A stretch of 64,000 nt of DNA from an uncultured Collinsella sp. (GTDB taxonomy: Bacteria; Actinomycetota; Coriobacteriia; Coriobacteriales; Coriobacteriaceae): NCBI GenBank assembly GCA_958405195.1, contig CATYDM010000002.1, positions 62,001 to 126,000 on the forward strand, read 5' to 3'. The translations under genes and the position numbers were made by a program. Shown in pieces: positions 32,956-41,432 of this stretch. Below the pieces are notes generated by a model. That model worked only from the letters and a program-made list of their open reading frames with translations. It searched no databases and was not told where the DNA came from. Each line of letters begins with the position of its first letter. Position 1 is the stretch's first letter.

Positions 32956-33056
32956 GCGCCCACCAGAGCGAACAACTTGTCATTCAAAGAGGACGGCATG
33001 ACCAGAAGGTCTATGCCGTCCTCTTTTCATGCCAAGTTGTTCGCTCTGGTGGGCGC
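32956..33056. repeat. Giant nested hairpin (101 bp)
   Basis: Outer arms of 24 bp are perfect (32956-32979 with 33033-33056; core ccaccagagcgaacaactt). Inner arms of 14 bp are also perfect (aaagaggacggcat, 32986-32999, with 33013-33026), and the tip is 13 bases. No protein is encoded. It could be a strong terminator, a structured small RNA or a mobile palindrome. Confidence 0.85.
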
Positions 33057-33123
33057 TCGCTGTCGGTGCCAAAACATCGACATTGCCATGATCCAGACCT
33101 GCTAAAAGATAGCCGCTGGGGAC

Positions 33124-33151
33124 GTTCTTGTTTGACTAGTCGTTTAAGAAC
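33124..33151. repeat. Imperfect palindrome next to GGGGAC
   Basis: gttctt...ctag...aagaac, preceded by ggggac at 33118-33123. The GGGGAC string recalls the centre of family A repeats, so this may be a decayed relative. Confidence 0.4.
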
Positions 33152-33171
33152 TTCTCCAACGACTACATAGT

Positions 33172-33239
33172 ATGAGAGTGGATAATCTCCCGGTTTGAGC
33201 CTGCATTCAAGCTCAAAGTGGGAGATTATCCACTCTCAT
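33172..33239. repeat. 68-bp perfect-arm hairpin after pdxT
   Basis: 20-bp perfect arms (33172-33191 with 33220-33239; core gtggataatctccc) and a second pairing inside, tttgagc with gctcaaa. It lies 22 bases beyond the pdxT stop codon on the minus strand and is A/T-rich at the outer ends, so it may end pdxST transcription. Confidence 0.82.
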
Positions 33240-33260
33240 TTCGTTTGTTGATTTCGATGC

Positions 33261-33848
33261 CTACATTTGTAGGAACAGTTCGTGGAGGCGGGTGTCTTCG
33301 TCGAGTTCGGGGTGGAAGGTTACGCCGAGCTGGTTGCCCTGGCGCGCGGCGACGATACGGCCGTCGACTTTCGCTAAGGCCTTTGCGTCGCCGTGGACCT
33401 CGACGATGCGGGGCGCGCGGATAAACGTCAGCGGCACTTCACCGTCGATGCCAGCTACCTGCCCCTTGGTTCGAAAACTGCCGAGCTGCCTGCCGTAGGC
33501 ATTGCGCTCAACGAGCACATCCATGGTTGCCAGGCGCGGCGTGCCCTTATCGTCATGGGCGGCAAGGTCGTGAGCCAGCAGAATCAGGCCGGCGCAGGTG
33601 CCCAAGACGGGCATGCCTTCAACAATGCGGGTGCGAAGCTCCTCGAGCATGCCCAACTCATCAAGCAGCTTCCCTTGAACGGTGGACTCGCCGCCGGGAA
33701 GTACCAGACGGTCAAAGTCCTGCTTCAAATCAGCCGCCTGTCTCAGCTCAATACAACGTGTGCCAAGCTCGGATAGTCTTGCCTCGTGCTCGGCAAAAGC
33801 ACCTTGGACCGCCAGCACGGCGACCGTCTGGTCTGTGTAATCGCTCAT
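33261..33848 (-). CDS. pdxT: Pyridoxal 5'-phosphate synthase glutaminase subunit
   Basis: A 195-residue class I glutamine amidotransferase that feeds ammonia to PdxS. Catalytic features: LPGGESTVQGKLLDE (glutamine-binding), LGTCAGLILLA with nucleophile Cys, and TFHPELDED with the His-Glu pair. AVLAVQGAFAEHEARLSELG is the normal N-terminus. It lies 20 bases downstream of pdxS in the same operon, order pdxS-pdxT, and is followed by the hairpin at 33172-33239. Confidence 0.95.
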   Translation of the reverse strand: MSDYTDQTVAVLAVQGAFAEHEARLSELGTRCIELRQAADLKQDFDRLVLPGGESTVQGKLLDELGMLEELRTRIVEGMPVLGTCAGLILLAHDLAAHDDKGTPRLATMDVLVERNAYGRQLGSFRTKGQVAGIDGEVPLTFIRAPRIVEVHGDAKALAKVDGRIVAARQGNQLGVTFHPELDEDTRLHELFLQM

Positions 33849-33868
33849 GTGCGATCCTTTCTGCTGGA

Positions 33869-34759
33869 CTAGCGCCCGCGCTCTTCCATGATAATCTCGA
33901 TCTCGTCGGCGTTGATGCCGACCATGGCCTCGCCCAGGTCCTCCGAAAGCTCGGCGATGAGCTTGGCGTCGGTGAAGTTTGCCACGGCCTTGACGATGGC
34001 GGCGGCGCGCTTGGCCGGGTCGCCGCTCTTAAAGATGCCCGATCCGACAAAGACGCCTTCGGCGCCCAGCTGCATCATCAGCGCGGCGTCGGCGGGGGTC
34101 GCTACGCCGCCGGCGGCAAAGTTCACGACGGGAAGCTTACCCGTGGCATGGACCTCGCGCACCAGCTCGACCGGAACCTGCAGTTGCTTGGCTGCCTCAA
34201 AGAGCTCGTCGTCGCGCAGGGCAACAACGTCACGGATCTGCTTTTGGATCTTGCGCATGTGACGCACGGCCTGAACGACGTCGCCTGTACCCGGCTCACC
34301 CTTGGTGCGAATCATCGTGGCGCCCTCGGCAACACGGCGCAGCGCCTCGCCCAGATCGCGAGCGCCGCAGACAAACGGCACGTCAAACTGGGTCTTGTCG
34401 ATGTGATAGACGTCATCGGCAGGGGAGAGAACCTCGGACTCGTCGATGTAATCGATCTCGATGGCCTGCAGGACCTGCGCCTCGACGATGTGACCGATGC
34501 GGCACTTGGCCATGACGGGGATGGAGACGGCCTCTTGGATGCCCTTGATCATCTTGGGGTCGCTCATGCGCGAGACGCCGCCTGCGGCGCGGATGTCGGC
34601 CGGAATGCGCTCGAGTGCCATGACGGCGCAGGCGCCCGCCTCCTCGGCGATGCGTGCCTGCTCGGGCGTGGTGACGTCCATGATGACGCCGCCCTTGAGC
34701 ATCTGCGCGAGCTCGCGATTGAGTTTGACGCGATCGGCCTTGCTGGTCTGTTCTGCCAT
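33869..34759 (-). CDS. pdxS: Pyridoxal 5'-phosphate synthase lyase subunit
   Basis: A 296-residue (beta/alpha)8 barrel that makes PLP from ribose 5-phosphate, glyceraldehyde 3-phosphate and ammonia. Nearly the whole chain matches the highly conserved family: MLKGGVIMDVTTPEQARIAE, VMALERIPADIRAAGG, RMSDPKMI, VMAKCRIGH (first active-site Lys), EGATMIRTKGEPGTGD (second Lys) and FAAGGVATPADAALMMQLGAEGVFVGSGIFKSGDP. The start at 34759 follows GGAGC; an ATG at 34801 is weaker. It is divergently transcribed from the MocR-type regulator at 34905, the typical pdxR-pdxST layout. Confidence 0.97.
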   Translation of the reverse strand: MAEQTSKADRVKLNRELAQMLKGGVIMDVTTPEQARIAEEAGACAVMALERIPADIRAAGGVSRMSDPKMIKGIQEAVSIPVMAKCRIGHIVEAQVLQAIEIDYIDESEVLSPADDVYHIDKTQFDVPFVCGARDLGEALRRVAEGATMIRTKGEPGTGDVVQAVRHMRKIQKQIRDVVALRDDELFEAAKQLQVPVELVREVHATGKLPVVNFAAGGVATPADAALMMQLGAEGVFVGSGIFKSGDPAKRAAAIVKAVANFTDAKLIAELSEDLGEAMVGINADEIEIIMEERGR

Positions 34760-34851
34760 GGTTGCTCCCTTGGTTGGCATGTGCATTGCTTGACGGAACA
34801 TCCTATCGGGGAGCTGGGTATGACAAAATACTCAGTTTTCGAGATAATTAC

Positions 34852-34893
34852 AAGGTCAGACTAATACCAGATTGAATGACTTAATAAGGTCAG
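34852..34893. promoter_or_regulatory. Candidate PdxR operator (direct repeats)
   Basis: Two copies of aaggtcag at 34852-34859 and 34886-34893, 34 bases apart (about three helical turns), in the pdxS/pdxR-like divergent region. MocR regulators of pdxST are known to use paired direct repeats. The second copy overlaps a possible ATG (34872) frame, which favours the later start at 34905. Confidence 0.55.
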
Positions 34894-34904
34894 GTGATAG
34901 GCTC

Positions 34905-36344
34905 ATGCTTGACTACAATTTGGAAAAACGCGGCGAAGCATCGCTCTATGAGTATGTTTACCAGCAAATTCGAGATGATATCGTAGCTGGACGCATTGTG
35001 GCGGGGGAGCATTTGCCGTCTAAGCGCGCCTTTGCCAGTCATCTGGGAATCAGTGTTATTACCATCGAGAATGCATATAGCCAGTTACTCGCTGAGGGCT
35101 ATATTTGCTCAATACCACGTCGTGGCTACTACGCTTGCGAGCTTCCGGATGCACCGGTTTTGGCTTCGGCTGCGGAGGGCGTCGACCGAGACGCCGCCTC
35201 TGCGGGTCCCAGCGCGCATGATGTCAACGGACAGGTCGAGCGATTCGATGCACTTTCTCCTTCCGCTTTGGAGGCGGCGCGGCTTTGGCAAAGCGCACTA
35301 CGGGCGACGCTGGCATCCGAAGATGAGCGCGAAATCTTTTCGCCCGCACCGGCGCAGGGCACCGCTCGGCTGCGACGCGCAATTGCTCACCATCTGCGTG
35401 GGACAAGGGGTATGAATGTCGACCCCAACAACATTGTTATCGGTGCAGGCGCCCAGCTGCTCGATACCATGTTGGTTCAGTTGCTTGGCGTTGACAAGGT
35501 GTATGCCGTTGAGGATCCGGGCTATTTGCGTCTGACGCGCATCTATCAGGCTATGGGCTGCCAAGTTCGACATATCCCGTTGGATGATGAGGGCGTGGAC
35601 TTGAGCACTCTGCAGAAAAGCGGGACCGATGTCCTTCACCTGATGCCGTCCCATCAGTATCCGACCGGCCTTGTGACGAGCATTGCGCGTCGCTATGCGC
35701 TTCTGAGCTGGGCCGCCGAGCGACCAGGTCGGTATCTCATCGAAGATGACTTTGATTGTGAGTTTCGCCTTGCCGGCAAGCCGATTCCCGCGCTCGCGTC
35801 GATTGATGCCGCCCAGTCGATTATCTACACCAACACGTTTTCGAAGAGCCTTTCATCGGCGTTGCGTTTGGCGTACATGGTGTTGCCCGATGAGCTAATG
35901 GAGCGGTTTAGGCGCAACCTTGGTTTCTACGCCTCGTCGGTGAGCTCTGTCGATCAGGTCGCTTTGGCGCGTTTGCTGGAATCGGGTGATTACGAGCGAC
36001 ATGTGAACCGCGTGCGCGTTCGTGCTCGCGAGGCGCGTGATGGCCTGATGGCGCTTGTGCGGAAGGTATTTCCGGCAGGAGAGGTCTCGATCGAGCATGC
36101 AGACGCGGGCCTTTACTGCACCGTGGTTGCGGAGCGCGGAGCGGGCGGAAGCTCTTTTGTGCGGGCCCTCACGCGCTCGAGTATCCCTTTTGTCGATATC
36201 GGTGACTGTTATTGGTGTGCCGATGGCGCATCTGTCCCTGAAAACTCAAGTCAAATTCTTGTTCAGTATGACGATTTGAGTCCAAAAGCGCTAAATACCT
36301 TGGAATTGCAGCTAATGGGGGCGCTCTGCAACCTAAGTGAGTAG
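34905..36344 (+). CDS. pdxR: MocR-type GntR/aminotransferase regulator, probably PdxR
   Basis: 479 residues. An N-terminal GntR winged helix (about 10-75: YEYVYQQIRDDIVAGRIVAGEHLPSKRAFASHLGISVITIENAY) is fused to an aminotransferase-like domain (about 125-475) with NNIVIGAG, LMPSHQYPTG, IEDDFDCEF and PLP lysine in TFSKSLSSALRLAY. Divergent orientation to pdxST argues for a PLP-responsive activator, PdxR. The start is uncertain: ATG 34872 would add 11 residues but overlaps the candidate operator. The last residues, LSE, and the TAG stop are encoded by a 119-bp family C repeat. Confidence 0.85.
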   Translation: MLDYNLEKRGEASLYEYVYQQIRDDIVAGRIVAGEHLPSKRAFASHLGISVITIENAYSQLLAEGYICSIPRRGYYACELPDAPVLASAAEGVDRDAASAGPSAHDVNGQVERFDALSPSALEAARLWQSALRATLASEDEREIFSPAPAQGTARLRRAIAHHLRGTRGMNVDPNNIVIGAGAQLLDTMLVQLLGVDKVYAVEDPGYLRLTRIYQAMGCQVRHIPLDDEGVDLSTLQKSGTDVLHLMPSHQYPTGLVTSIARRYALLSWAAERPGRYLIEDDFDCEFRLAGKPIPALASIDAAQSIIYTNTFSKSLSSALRLAYMVLPDELMERFRRNLGFYASSVSSVDQVALARLLESGDYERHVNRVRVRAREARDGLMALVRKVFPAGEVSIEHADAGLYCTVVAERGAGGSSFVRALTRSSIPFVDIGDCYWCADGASVPENSSQILVQYDDLSPKALNTLELQLMGALCNLSE

Positions 36345-36453
36345 GCTTTTGGAACTTTGGCGACCAGGCAGTTTTGTAACAAGCTATCTACCTGCGGTTT
36401 TGAAAAGCAGGATGACCGGGCTGCTCGGGATGTTCAAAAAAGTCTACTCACTT
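36335..36453. repeat. Family C 119-bp inverted-repeat element, copy 1
   Basis: Begins aagtgagtaggcttttggaac and ends with the near reverse complement (…gttcaaaaaagtctactcactt region); the centre has tacctgcggtttt. The left end carries the TAG stop (36342-36344) of the pdxR-like gene. Length is identical to copies 2 and 3. A further inverted pair, gttttcaacag (36488-36498) and ctgttgaaaac (36543-36553), follows outside it. Confidence 0.9.
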
Positions 36454-36630
36454 GTCGCGCAAAGCTTCTGCATGAGAAAAAAATGGGGTTTTCAACAGAA
36501 CTTCGTCCAGCTCTCGGCAAGCTTTTGGCCAGTTTGGGAGGGCTGTTGAAAACTTGGCAGTCCGTTCGGCACCATTTTTGGCGCGTTCGCGCCAATGTGT
36601 GACTGACTGGGTTGAAATTCGTGTTTTCCT

Positions 36631-37764
36631 GTGCCTATGAAGGATCTACTTTGTGACATATCGGCTTTTAGGTACTGGCGTTTGCCCCCTCAGGCCCGCG
36701 CTCTGTGTCCGCCGCTTCCACGGCCGGAAGAAGACCGGCAGCGATATGACCTCGTCCGTAACCCGACGGCTGCGGTTGTGCTCGGCTTTCCGTTGCATAC
36801 ATTGGTTCGGACGAGAAACAAACGGACTTGTCCTGCCAGCATTAGGCAGCGGCTGTTTCTTGGTGAGCTCCCCAGGGAATCCGTGCTGGAAACGGAGCAT
36901 GGATTTTTGATTACGTCTCCTCTACTGACGGCATTCATCATGTCGCGGCATCTGACGGATCTTCAGCTCCTTTTGGTATTGGCGGAGATGTGTGGCTTGT
37001 TTGCGGTGTGCGCTCTGCCGGCGGCACTTGAGGCCGAGCTTGCGCGTGCAATTGACTCGGGCGTGATTTCGACAACGTTCGGTTGGGCGCGCTGCCCGTC
37101 CGAGGACGGCACCGCCTCAAAATTATGGCGTCGAGACGCTTTGGTTTTGGGCGGAGACCTTGACCGTTTTTGTTCAGATGTTTGCGGGATGCGTTACGGC
37201 AATAGATTTATGGCGGTATCGCAACTCGTTCCATTGGGTGCCGCGTCGCCTTTTGAGGTCGAGGCGTATTTGTTGCTTGGACTGCCGCGAGCCCTGGGAG
37301 GCGAAGGGTTTTGCGGTATAGAGCTCAATGTCGAAGTGACGTTAAGCACAAGTGCTCGAGCGATTGTGGGAAAGTCCCGTGTGTATATCGACCTACTTCT
37401 TTCTTCGCCGGACGGCAGGCGACAGGTGGCCATTGAATGTCAGGGAAAGGCCTCGCACGGACGCGCAGGGGATGGCTTGCGTGACGCTGACCGCATGACA
37501 GCCCTTCAAGCCATGGGCTACGATGTACTTCTCCTGACACGCAGACAGATATCCGATGAAGATAGATTCCGCGCGATCGTTAAGGCCGTATGCAGGATGC
37601 TCGATGCTGAATATCGTGATAAAAGCTCGGATGAGCAAACGGCTGAGACGTTACTCCGGTCTGAACTATTCATTGACTGGACAAAATTGGGAGTAATCGA
37701 CGGAAAGATGCCCGTTAGACACAAAACAGCTCGTTCGTGGACGGCTGCGGTTCTAAGTGAGTAG
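36631..37764 (+). CDS. Nuclease-like protein of unknown function (PD-(D/E)XK-type C-terminus)
   Basis: 377 residues, no recognised name. The N-terminal 200 residues have features of AbiEi-like/DUF proteins that pair a helical region with a DNA-modifying domain (VVLGFPLHTLVRTRNKR, ISPLLTAFIMSRHLTDLQ-like stretch), but I cannot assign them firmly. The C-terminal part (about 235-330) has IDLLLSSPDGRRQVAIECQGK followed by DADRMTALQAMGYDVLLLTRRQ, a D...ExQ/K plus GY-VL-LT layout typical of DUF559/Vsr-like endonuclease folds. It is flanked at both ends by 119-bp family C elements, and its final LSE and TAG stop lie in the second. It may be defence- or mobility-related. Confidence 0.65.
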   Translation: MPMKDLLCDISAFRYWRLPPQARALCPPLPRPEEDRQRYDLVRNPTAAVVLGFPLHTLVRTRNKRTCPASIRQRLFLGELPRESVLETEHGFLITSPLLTAFIMSRHLTDLQLLLVLAEMCGLFAVCALPAALEAELARAIDSGVISTTFGWARCPSEDGTASKLWRRDALVLGGDLDRFCSDVCGMRYGNRFMAVSQLVPLGAASPFEVEAYLLLGLPRALGGEGFCGIELNVEVTLSTSARAIVGKSRVYIDLLLSSPDGRRQVAIECQGKASHGRAGDGLRDADRMTALQAMGYDVLLLTRRQISDEDRFRAIVKAVCRMLDAEYRDKSSDEQTAETLLRSELFIDWTKLGVIDGKMPVRHKTARSWTAAVLSE

Positions 37765-37873
37765 GCTTTTGGCGCTTTGGCGACCAGGCCGTTTTGAAAC
37801 AAGTCATTTACCTGCTGATTTATAAAGCAATATGGATGGTGTGCTCGGCAAGTTCCAAAAAGTCTACTCACTT
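37755..37873. repeat. Family C 119-bp inverted-repeat element, copy 2
   Basis: Same ends as copy 1 (aagtgagtaggcttttgg… and …ccaaaaagtctactcactt) and the same length; the first 50 bases are close to copy 1 (ctttggcgaccaggc shared), the right half differs. It supplies the TAG stop (37762-37764) of the nuclease-like gene. Confidence 0.92.
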
Positions 37874-37945
37874 AGTTTTGACGAGAATCCGATGCCTAAG
37901 GTGGTCCCATTTCAGGGAGTTAACAAGTTCGTAAGACACGAAAAA

Positions 37946-37972
37946 AGGCCCGAACCAATACGGTCCGGGCCT
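37946..37972 (-). terminator. Rho-independent terminator of the rubrerythrin gene
   Basis: Stem aggcccgaacc / ggtccgggcct (one mismatch), 5-base loop, followed on the minus strand by tttttt. It is 35 bases past the stop codon. Confidence 0.88.
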
Positions 37973-38006
37973 CATCGAGCTAGAGGTTATGTCTCAGGCA
38001 GTTGGC

Positions 38007-38567
38007 TTAGCCAAAGTAGCGCTTGAGCAGGCCAGCGAAAGCCTTGCCGTGGCGAGCTTCGTCGCGAGCCATCTCGTGCACGGTGTCGTGGATGGCATCG
38101 AGACCAGCGGCCTTGGCACGCTTGGCAAGATCGGTCTTGCCGGCGGTGGCGCCGTTCTCGGCCTCAACGCGCATTTCGAGGTTCTTCTTGGTGGAGTCGG
38201 TCACGACCTCGCCCAGGAGCTCAGCGAACTTGGCGGCGTGCTCGGCCTCCTCGTGGGCAGCCTTCTCCCAGTACAGGCCGATCTCGGGATAGCCCTCGCG
38301 ATGAGCGACGCGAGCCATGGCCAGGTACATACCGACCTCAGAGCACTCGCCCTCAAAGTTGGCGCGCAGGTCGGCAACGATGTCCTCAGAGACGCCCTCC
38401 ATCTTGGCGACGCCCACGACGTGCTCGGCAGCCCACTCGAGCTGGCCCTCCTCCTGCTTCAGGAAACGAGAACCGGGAACGCCGCACTGGGGGCACTTGA
38501 AGTCCTCGGGCAGCTGGTCGCCGTCGAACTCTTCCACATAACCGCAAACGGGGCAAACAAACTTCAT
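38007..38567 (-). CDS. Rubrerythrin-family peroxidase with N-terminal rubredoxin domain
   Basis: A 186-residue non-haem iron protein that reduces hydrogen peroxide in anaerobes. Residues 1-40 form a rubredoxin-like iron site (CPVCGY...CPQCG), and residues about 55-186 a ferritin-like di-iron domain with EGECSEVGMYLAMA, KAAHEEAEHA and ARDEARHGKAF. Rubredoxin-first order is that of reverse rubrerythrin, annotated by some as NADH peroxidase. The start at 38567 follows AAAGGAT; a longer frame from 38672 has no site. Likely induced under oxidative stress; the regulator is unknown. Confidence 0.92.
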   Translation of the reverse strand: MKFVCPVCGYVEEFDGDQLPEDFKCPQCGVPGSRFLKQEEGQLEWAAEHVVGVAKMEGVSEDIVADLRANFEGECSEVGMYLAMARVAHREGYPEIGLYWEKAAHEEAEHAAKFAELLGEVVTDSTKKNLEMRVEAENGATAGKTDLAKRAKAAGLDAIHDTVHEMARDEARHGKAFAGLLKRYFG

Positions 38568-38788
38568 GATTCGATCCTTTCGATCGATGGCGATTGTGCG
38601 CTCGTCCGGTCCCGTAAGGGCCCTCTCCGGACGTGCGTCTTGACGAGTTCTATTATCCATAAATGAAACCAAATGTGAAGCCTATTAGGAATGATTTTTA
38701 ATAAAACAATTTGAGATATGAAGATGTTGATTGATTAACGATTGGCAGGCCGTCTTTGACCGCCGCTGAGTACAATCGGGCGAGCAAA

Positions 38789-38804
38789 TGTTGATCTATC
38801 AACA
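38789..38804. promoter_or_regulatory. Candidate operator of the alcohol dehydrogenase operon
   Basis: Inverted repeat tgttgat-ct-atcaaca between a TACAAT hexamer (38771-38776) and the ribosome site. A related half-site pair, gttgattgattaac, lies at 38725-38738. It may bind a repressor; none is encoded next to it. Confidence 0.5.
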
Positions 38805-38822
38805 AATGAAGGAGTTTCCTTT

Positions 38823-40043
38823 ATGCATCTAGCCCGTCGTGCCTGGTGCCGAACATATCAGACGGTTTTTCGCATTGCATTGCCGATCCTGCCCTATACC
38901 GAGCCGCGCATTTTAGAGCATGCCGAGGATGTGCCCGCGGTGCTTCAAAAGCGCTCGATCCAGAAGGTCCTTATCGTGACGGATCCCGGCATTACCCGTC
39001 TGGGGCTCACGGCACCGCTCGAGACGGCGCTCGCATCCAGGGGGATTGGCGTTACGGTCTATGCCGAAACGCGTGCAAACCCCACGGTTTCAAACGTGGA
39101 AGAAGCGGCGTCCCTGTATCGAGAGAGCGCCTGCCAGGCCATTATCGGCTTTGGCGGTGGCTCGGCCATGGACTGTGCCAAGGGCGTGGGCGCACGCATT
39201 GCGCAGCCAAACAAGCCCATCAACAAGATGCGCGGCCTGCTGCGGATTCATCGTCGCCTGCCGCTGCTCATCGCCGTTCCCACTACCGCCGGTACGGGAA
39301 GCGAAGCCACGCTTGCGGCGGTAATTACCGATGATGGGACGCACTACAAATACCCCATTAACGACTTTGTGCTCATCCCGCGTTTTGCAGTCCACGACCC
39401 CGAGTTTACGTGCGGCTTGCCCGCTTCCATTACGGGGCAGACGGGCATGGACGCCCTGACGCATGCCGTTGAGGCCTTTATCGGGCGAAGCACCACGCCC
39501 TATACGCGCAAGATGGCGCGACAGGCGGTGCAGCTTATCCACGACAATTTGCTCGAGGCCTATGAGCATGGTGACGACATGTGCGCTCGTCGCAATATGC
39601 TTTTGGCGGCGTATAAGGCGGGCGTTGCGTTTACCCGCTCCTATGTCGGATATGTGCATGCCATCGCACACAGTCTGGGCGGCCGATACGGAATTCCGCA
39701 CGGTTTAGCCAACGCGATCATCCTGCCGCACATGCTTCGCGCTTATGGTGACGCCGCCGCCCCCAAGCTCGCCGATCTCGCCCGCATGGCCGGTATCGCG
39801 CCGGCTAATGCGCAGGACAGCCTGGCGGCCGAGGCCTTTATCGATTGGGTCGACCGCATGAACGAGGCCCTGGGAATCCCCAAATATGTCTCGGGTATTC
39901 GCCGCTCCGATATTCCGCAAATGGCGGCCCATGCCGATGCCGAGGCCAATCCCCTGTACCCCGTTCCTCTTTTAATGGACCGCCTGGAGCTCGAGCATAT
40001 GTACGAAGTTGTTGCAGGTGGTATGTTTGAGGACGAGAACTAG
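38823..40043 (+). CDS. Iron-containing (type III) alcohol dehydrogenase
   Basis: A 406-residue NAD(P)-dependent Fe-ADH. Nucleotide-binding GFGGGSAMDCAKG, then AVPTTAGTGSEAT, ligand region GMDALTHAVEAFI and FTRSYVGYVHAIAHSLGGRYGIPHG with the iron-binding His residues. It is co-transcribed with the aldehyde dehydrogenase gene eight bases downstream, suggesting a joint aldehyde/alcohol conversion (for example of fermentation or diol-derived aldehydes). No microcompartment genes are near. Start ATG 38823 has AAGGAG upstream. Confidence 0.92.
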   Translation: MHLARRAWCRTYQTVFRIALPILPYTEPRILEHAEDVPAVLQKRSIQKVLIVTDPGITRLGLTAPLETALASRGIGVTVYAETRANPTVSNVEEAASLYRESACQAIIGFGGGSAMDCAKGVGARIAQPNKPINKMRGLLRIHRRLPLLIAVPTTAGTGSEATLAAVITDDGTHYKYPINDFVLIPRFAVHDPEFTCGLPASITGQTGMDALTHAVEAFIGRSTTPYTRKMARQAVQLIHDNLLEAYEHGDDMCARRNMLLAAYKAGVAFTRSYVGYVHAIAHSLGGRYGIPHGLANAIILPHMLRAYGDAAAPKLADLARMAGIAPANAQDSLAAEAFIDWVDRMNEALGIPKYVSGIRRSDIPQMAAHADAEANPLYPVPLLMDRLELEHMYEVVAGGMFEDEN

Positions 40044-40051
40044 GAGGGTCC

Positions 40052-41431
40052 ATGAATACCGAGGAAATCGCGCGCATTGTCGGCGAGCAGCGCGCCTATT
40101 TTAAGACGCACGCCACGTTTGATGTCGATGCTCGACGTCGCGCCCTCGTGCGCCTGCGCGAGGCGGTGCGGGCACACGAGACCGATATCGCCCATGCGCT
40201 CAAGACCGATTTGGGTAAGTCGCATGACGAGGCATATATGTGCGAGATTGGCACGTCGCTTTCCGAGATTCGTCATCAGATTGCGCATGTGGCTCGATGG
40301 AGTCGTCCGCGCCTGCGTCCGTGTGACCTCGCTAATGCTATTAGTGTGTGCAAGACGCAAGCCGTGCCCCATGGCGTCACGCTCATCATGGCGCCTTGGA
40401 ACTACCCGTTTTTGCTGACGCTCGAGCCGCTCGCCGGCGCGCTCGCTGCAGGCAACACCGTGGTCATCAAGCCGAGTGCCTATGCGCCGGCTTCGAGCGC
40501 GGTGCTCAAGCAAATCTGTGAAGAGGCATTTGATCCGTGCCTGGTGACGGTTGTCGAGGGCGGGCGCGCCGAGAATGAGGCGCTGCTCGATGAATGCTGG
40601 GACAAGATCTTCTTTACCGGTAGTGTTCCGGTTGGCAAGCTCGTCATGGAGCGCGCGAGTAAAAACCTTACGCCCGTGACGCTTGAGCTGGGCGGAAAGA
40701 GCCCCTGTGTCGTGGATGCGACGGCAAACCTGAAGGTCGCGGCGCGGCGTATCGCATTTGGTAAATGGCTCAACGTGGGCCAGACCTGCGTGGCGCCCGA
40801 CTACCTGCTGGTCGACGCGCGCGTGCACGATGAGCTGCTGGGCCTCATCAAGGAGGAGGTCCGTCGCATGTTTGGCGAGCATCCGCTCGACAACGAGGAC
40901 TACGGTCATATTGTCAACGCCAAGCATTTCGCGCGCGTACGCGGGCTGATCGACCCCGATAAGGTTGTGCTGGGAGGCACGGCGCGCGAGTCGTCGCTCA
41001 AGATTGAGCCGACGATTCTAGACGGTGTGTCCCCCGATGACGCCGTGATGCAGGAGGAGATTTTCGGTCCCATCTTACCGGTGCTAACGTTTGAGAACCT
41101 GGATGAGGCCGAGGCGTTTATTACTGATCGTCCGACGCCGCTGGCCCTGTATATCTTTAGTCAGGATCGCGCGGTTCAGCAGCGCTTTGTGCGCTACGTG
41201 CCCTTTGGCGGCGGGTGCGTTAACGATACCATCATGCACTTGGCTACGAGCCATATGGGCTTTGGCGGCATGGGTGCGAGCGGTATGGGGCAGTACCATG
41301 GCCGCGAGAGCTTCGATACGTTTAGCCACAAGAAGAGCATCGTGAACAAGGCAACCTGGCTGGACGTGCCATTCCGCTATGCCCCCTACGCAAGCTGGAA
41401 GCACAAGTTCGTGCGCATGTTTGTGCATTAG
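40052..41431 (+). CDS. Aldehyde dehydrogenase (class 3-like)
   Basis: A 459-residue NAD(P)-dependent enzyme. APWNYPFLLTLEPLAGALAAGN, catalytic Glu in TLELGGKSPC, catalytic Cys in NVGQTCVAPDYLL and EEIFGPILPVL are present. Length and the C-terminal run PYASWKHKFVRMFVH resemble class 3 ALDH/fatty aldehyde dehydrogenases acting on medium-chain or aromatic aldehydes. It forms an operon with the Fe-ADH (8-base gap, AGGAGG site). A palindromic terminator-like repeat follows immediately. Confidence 0.93.
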   Translation: MNTEEIARIVGEQRAYFKTHATFDVDARRRALVRLREAVRAHETDIAHALKTDLGKSHDEAYMCEIGTSLSEIRHQIAHVARWSRPRLRPCDLANAISVCKTQAVPHGVTLIMAPWNYPFLLTLEPLAGALAAGNTVVIKPSAYAPASSAVLKQICEEAFDPCLVTVVEGGRAENEALLDECWDKIFFTGSVPVGKLVMERASKNLTPVTLELGGKSPCVVDATANLKVAARRIAFGKWLNVGQTCVAPDYLLVDARVHDELLGLIKEEVRRMFGEHPLDNEDYGHIVNAKHFARVRGLIDPDKVVLGGTARESSLKIEPTILDGVSPDDAVMQEEIFGPILPVLTFENLDEAEAFITDRPTPLALYIFSQDRAVQQRFVRYVPFGGGCVNDTIMHLATSHMGFGGMGASGMGQYHGRESFDTFSHKKSIVNKATWLDVPFRYAPYASWKHKFVRMFVH

Positions 41432-41432
41432 G

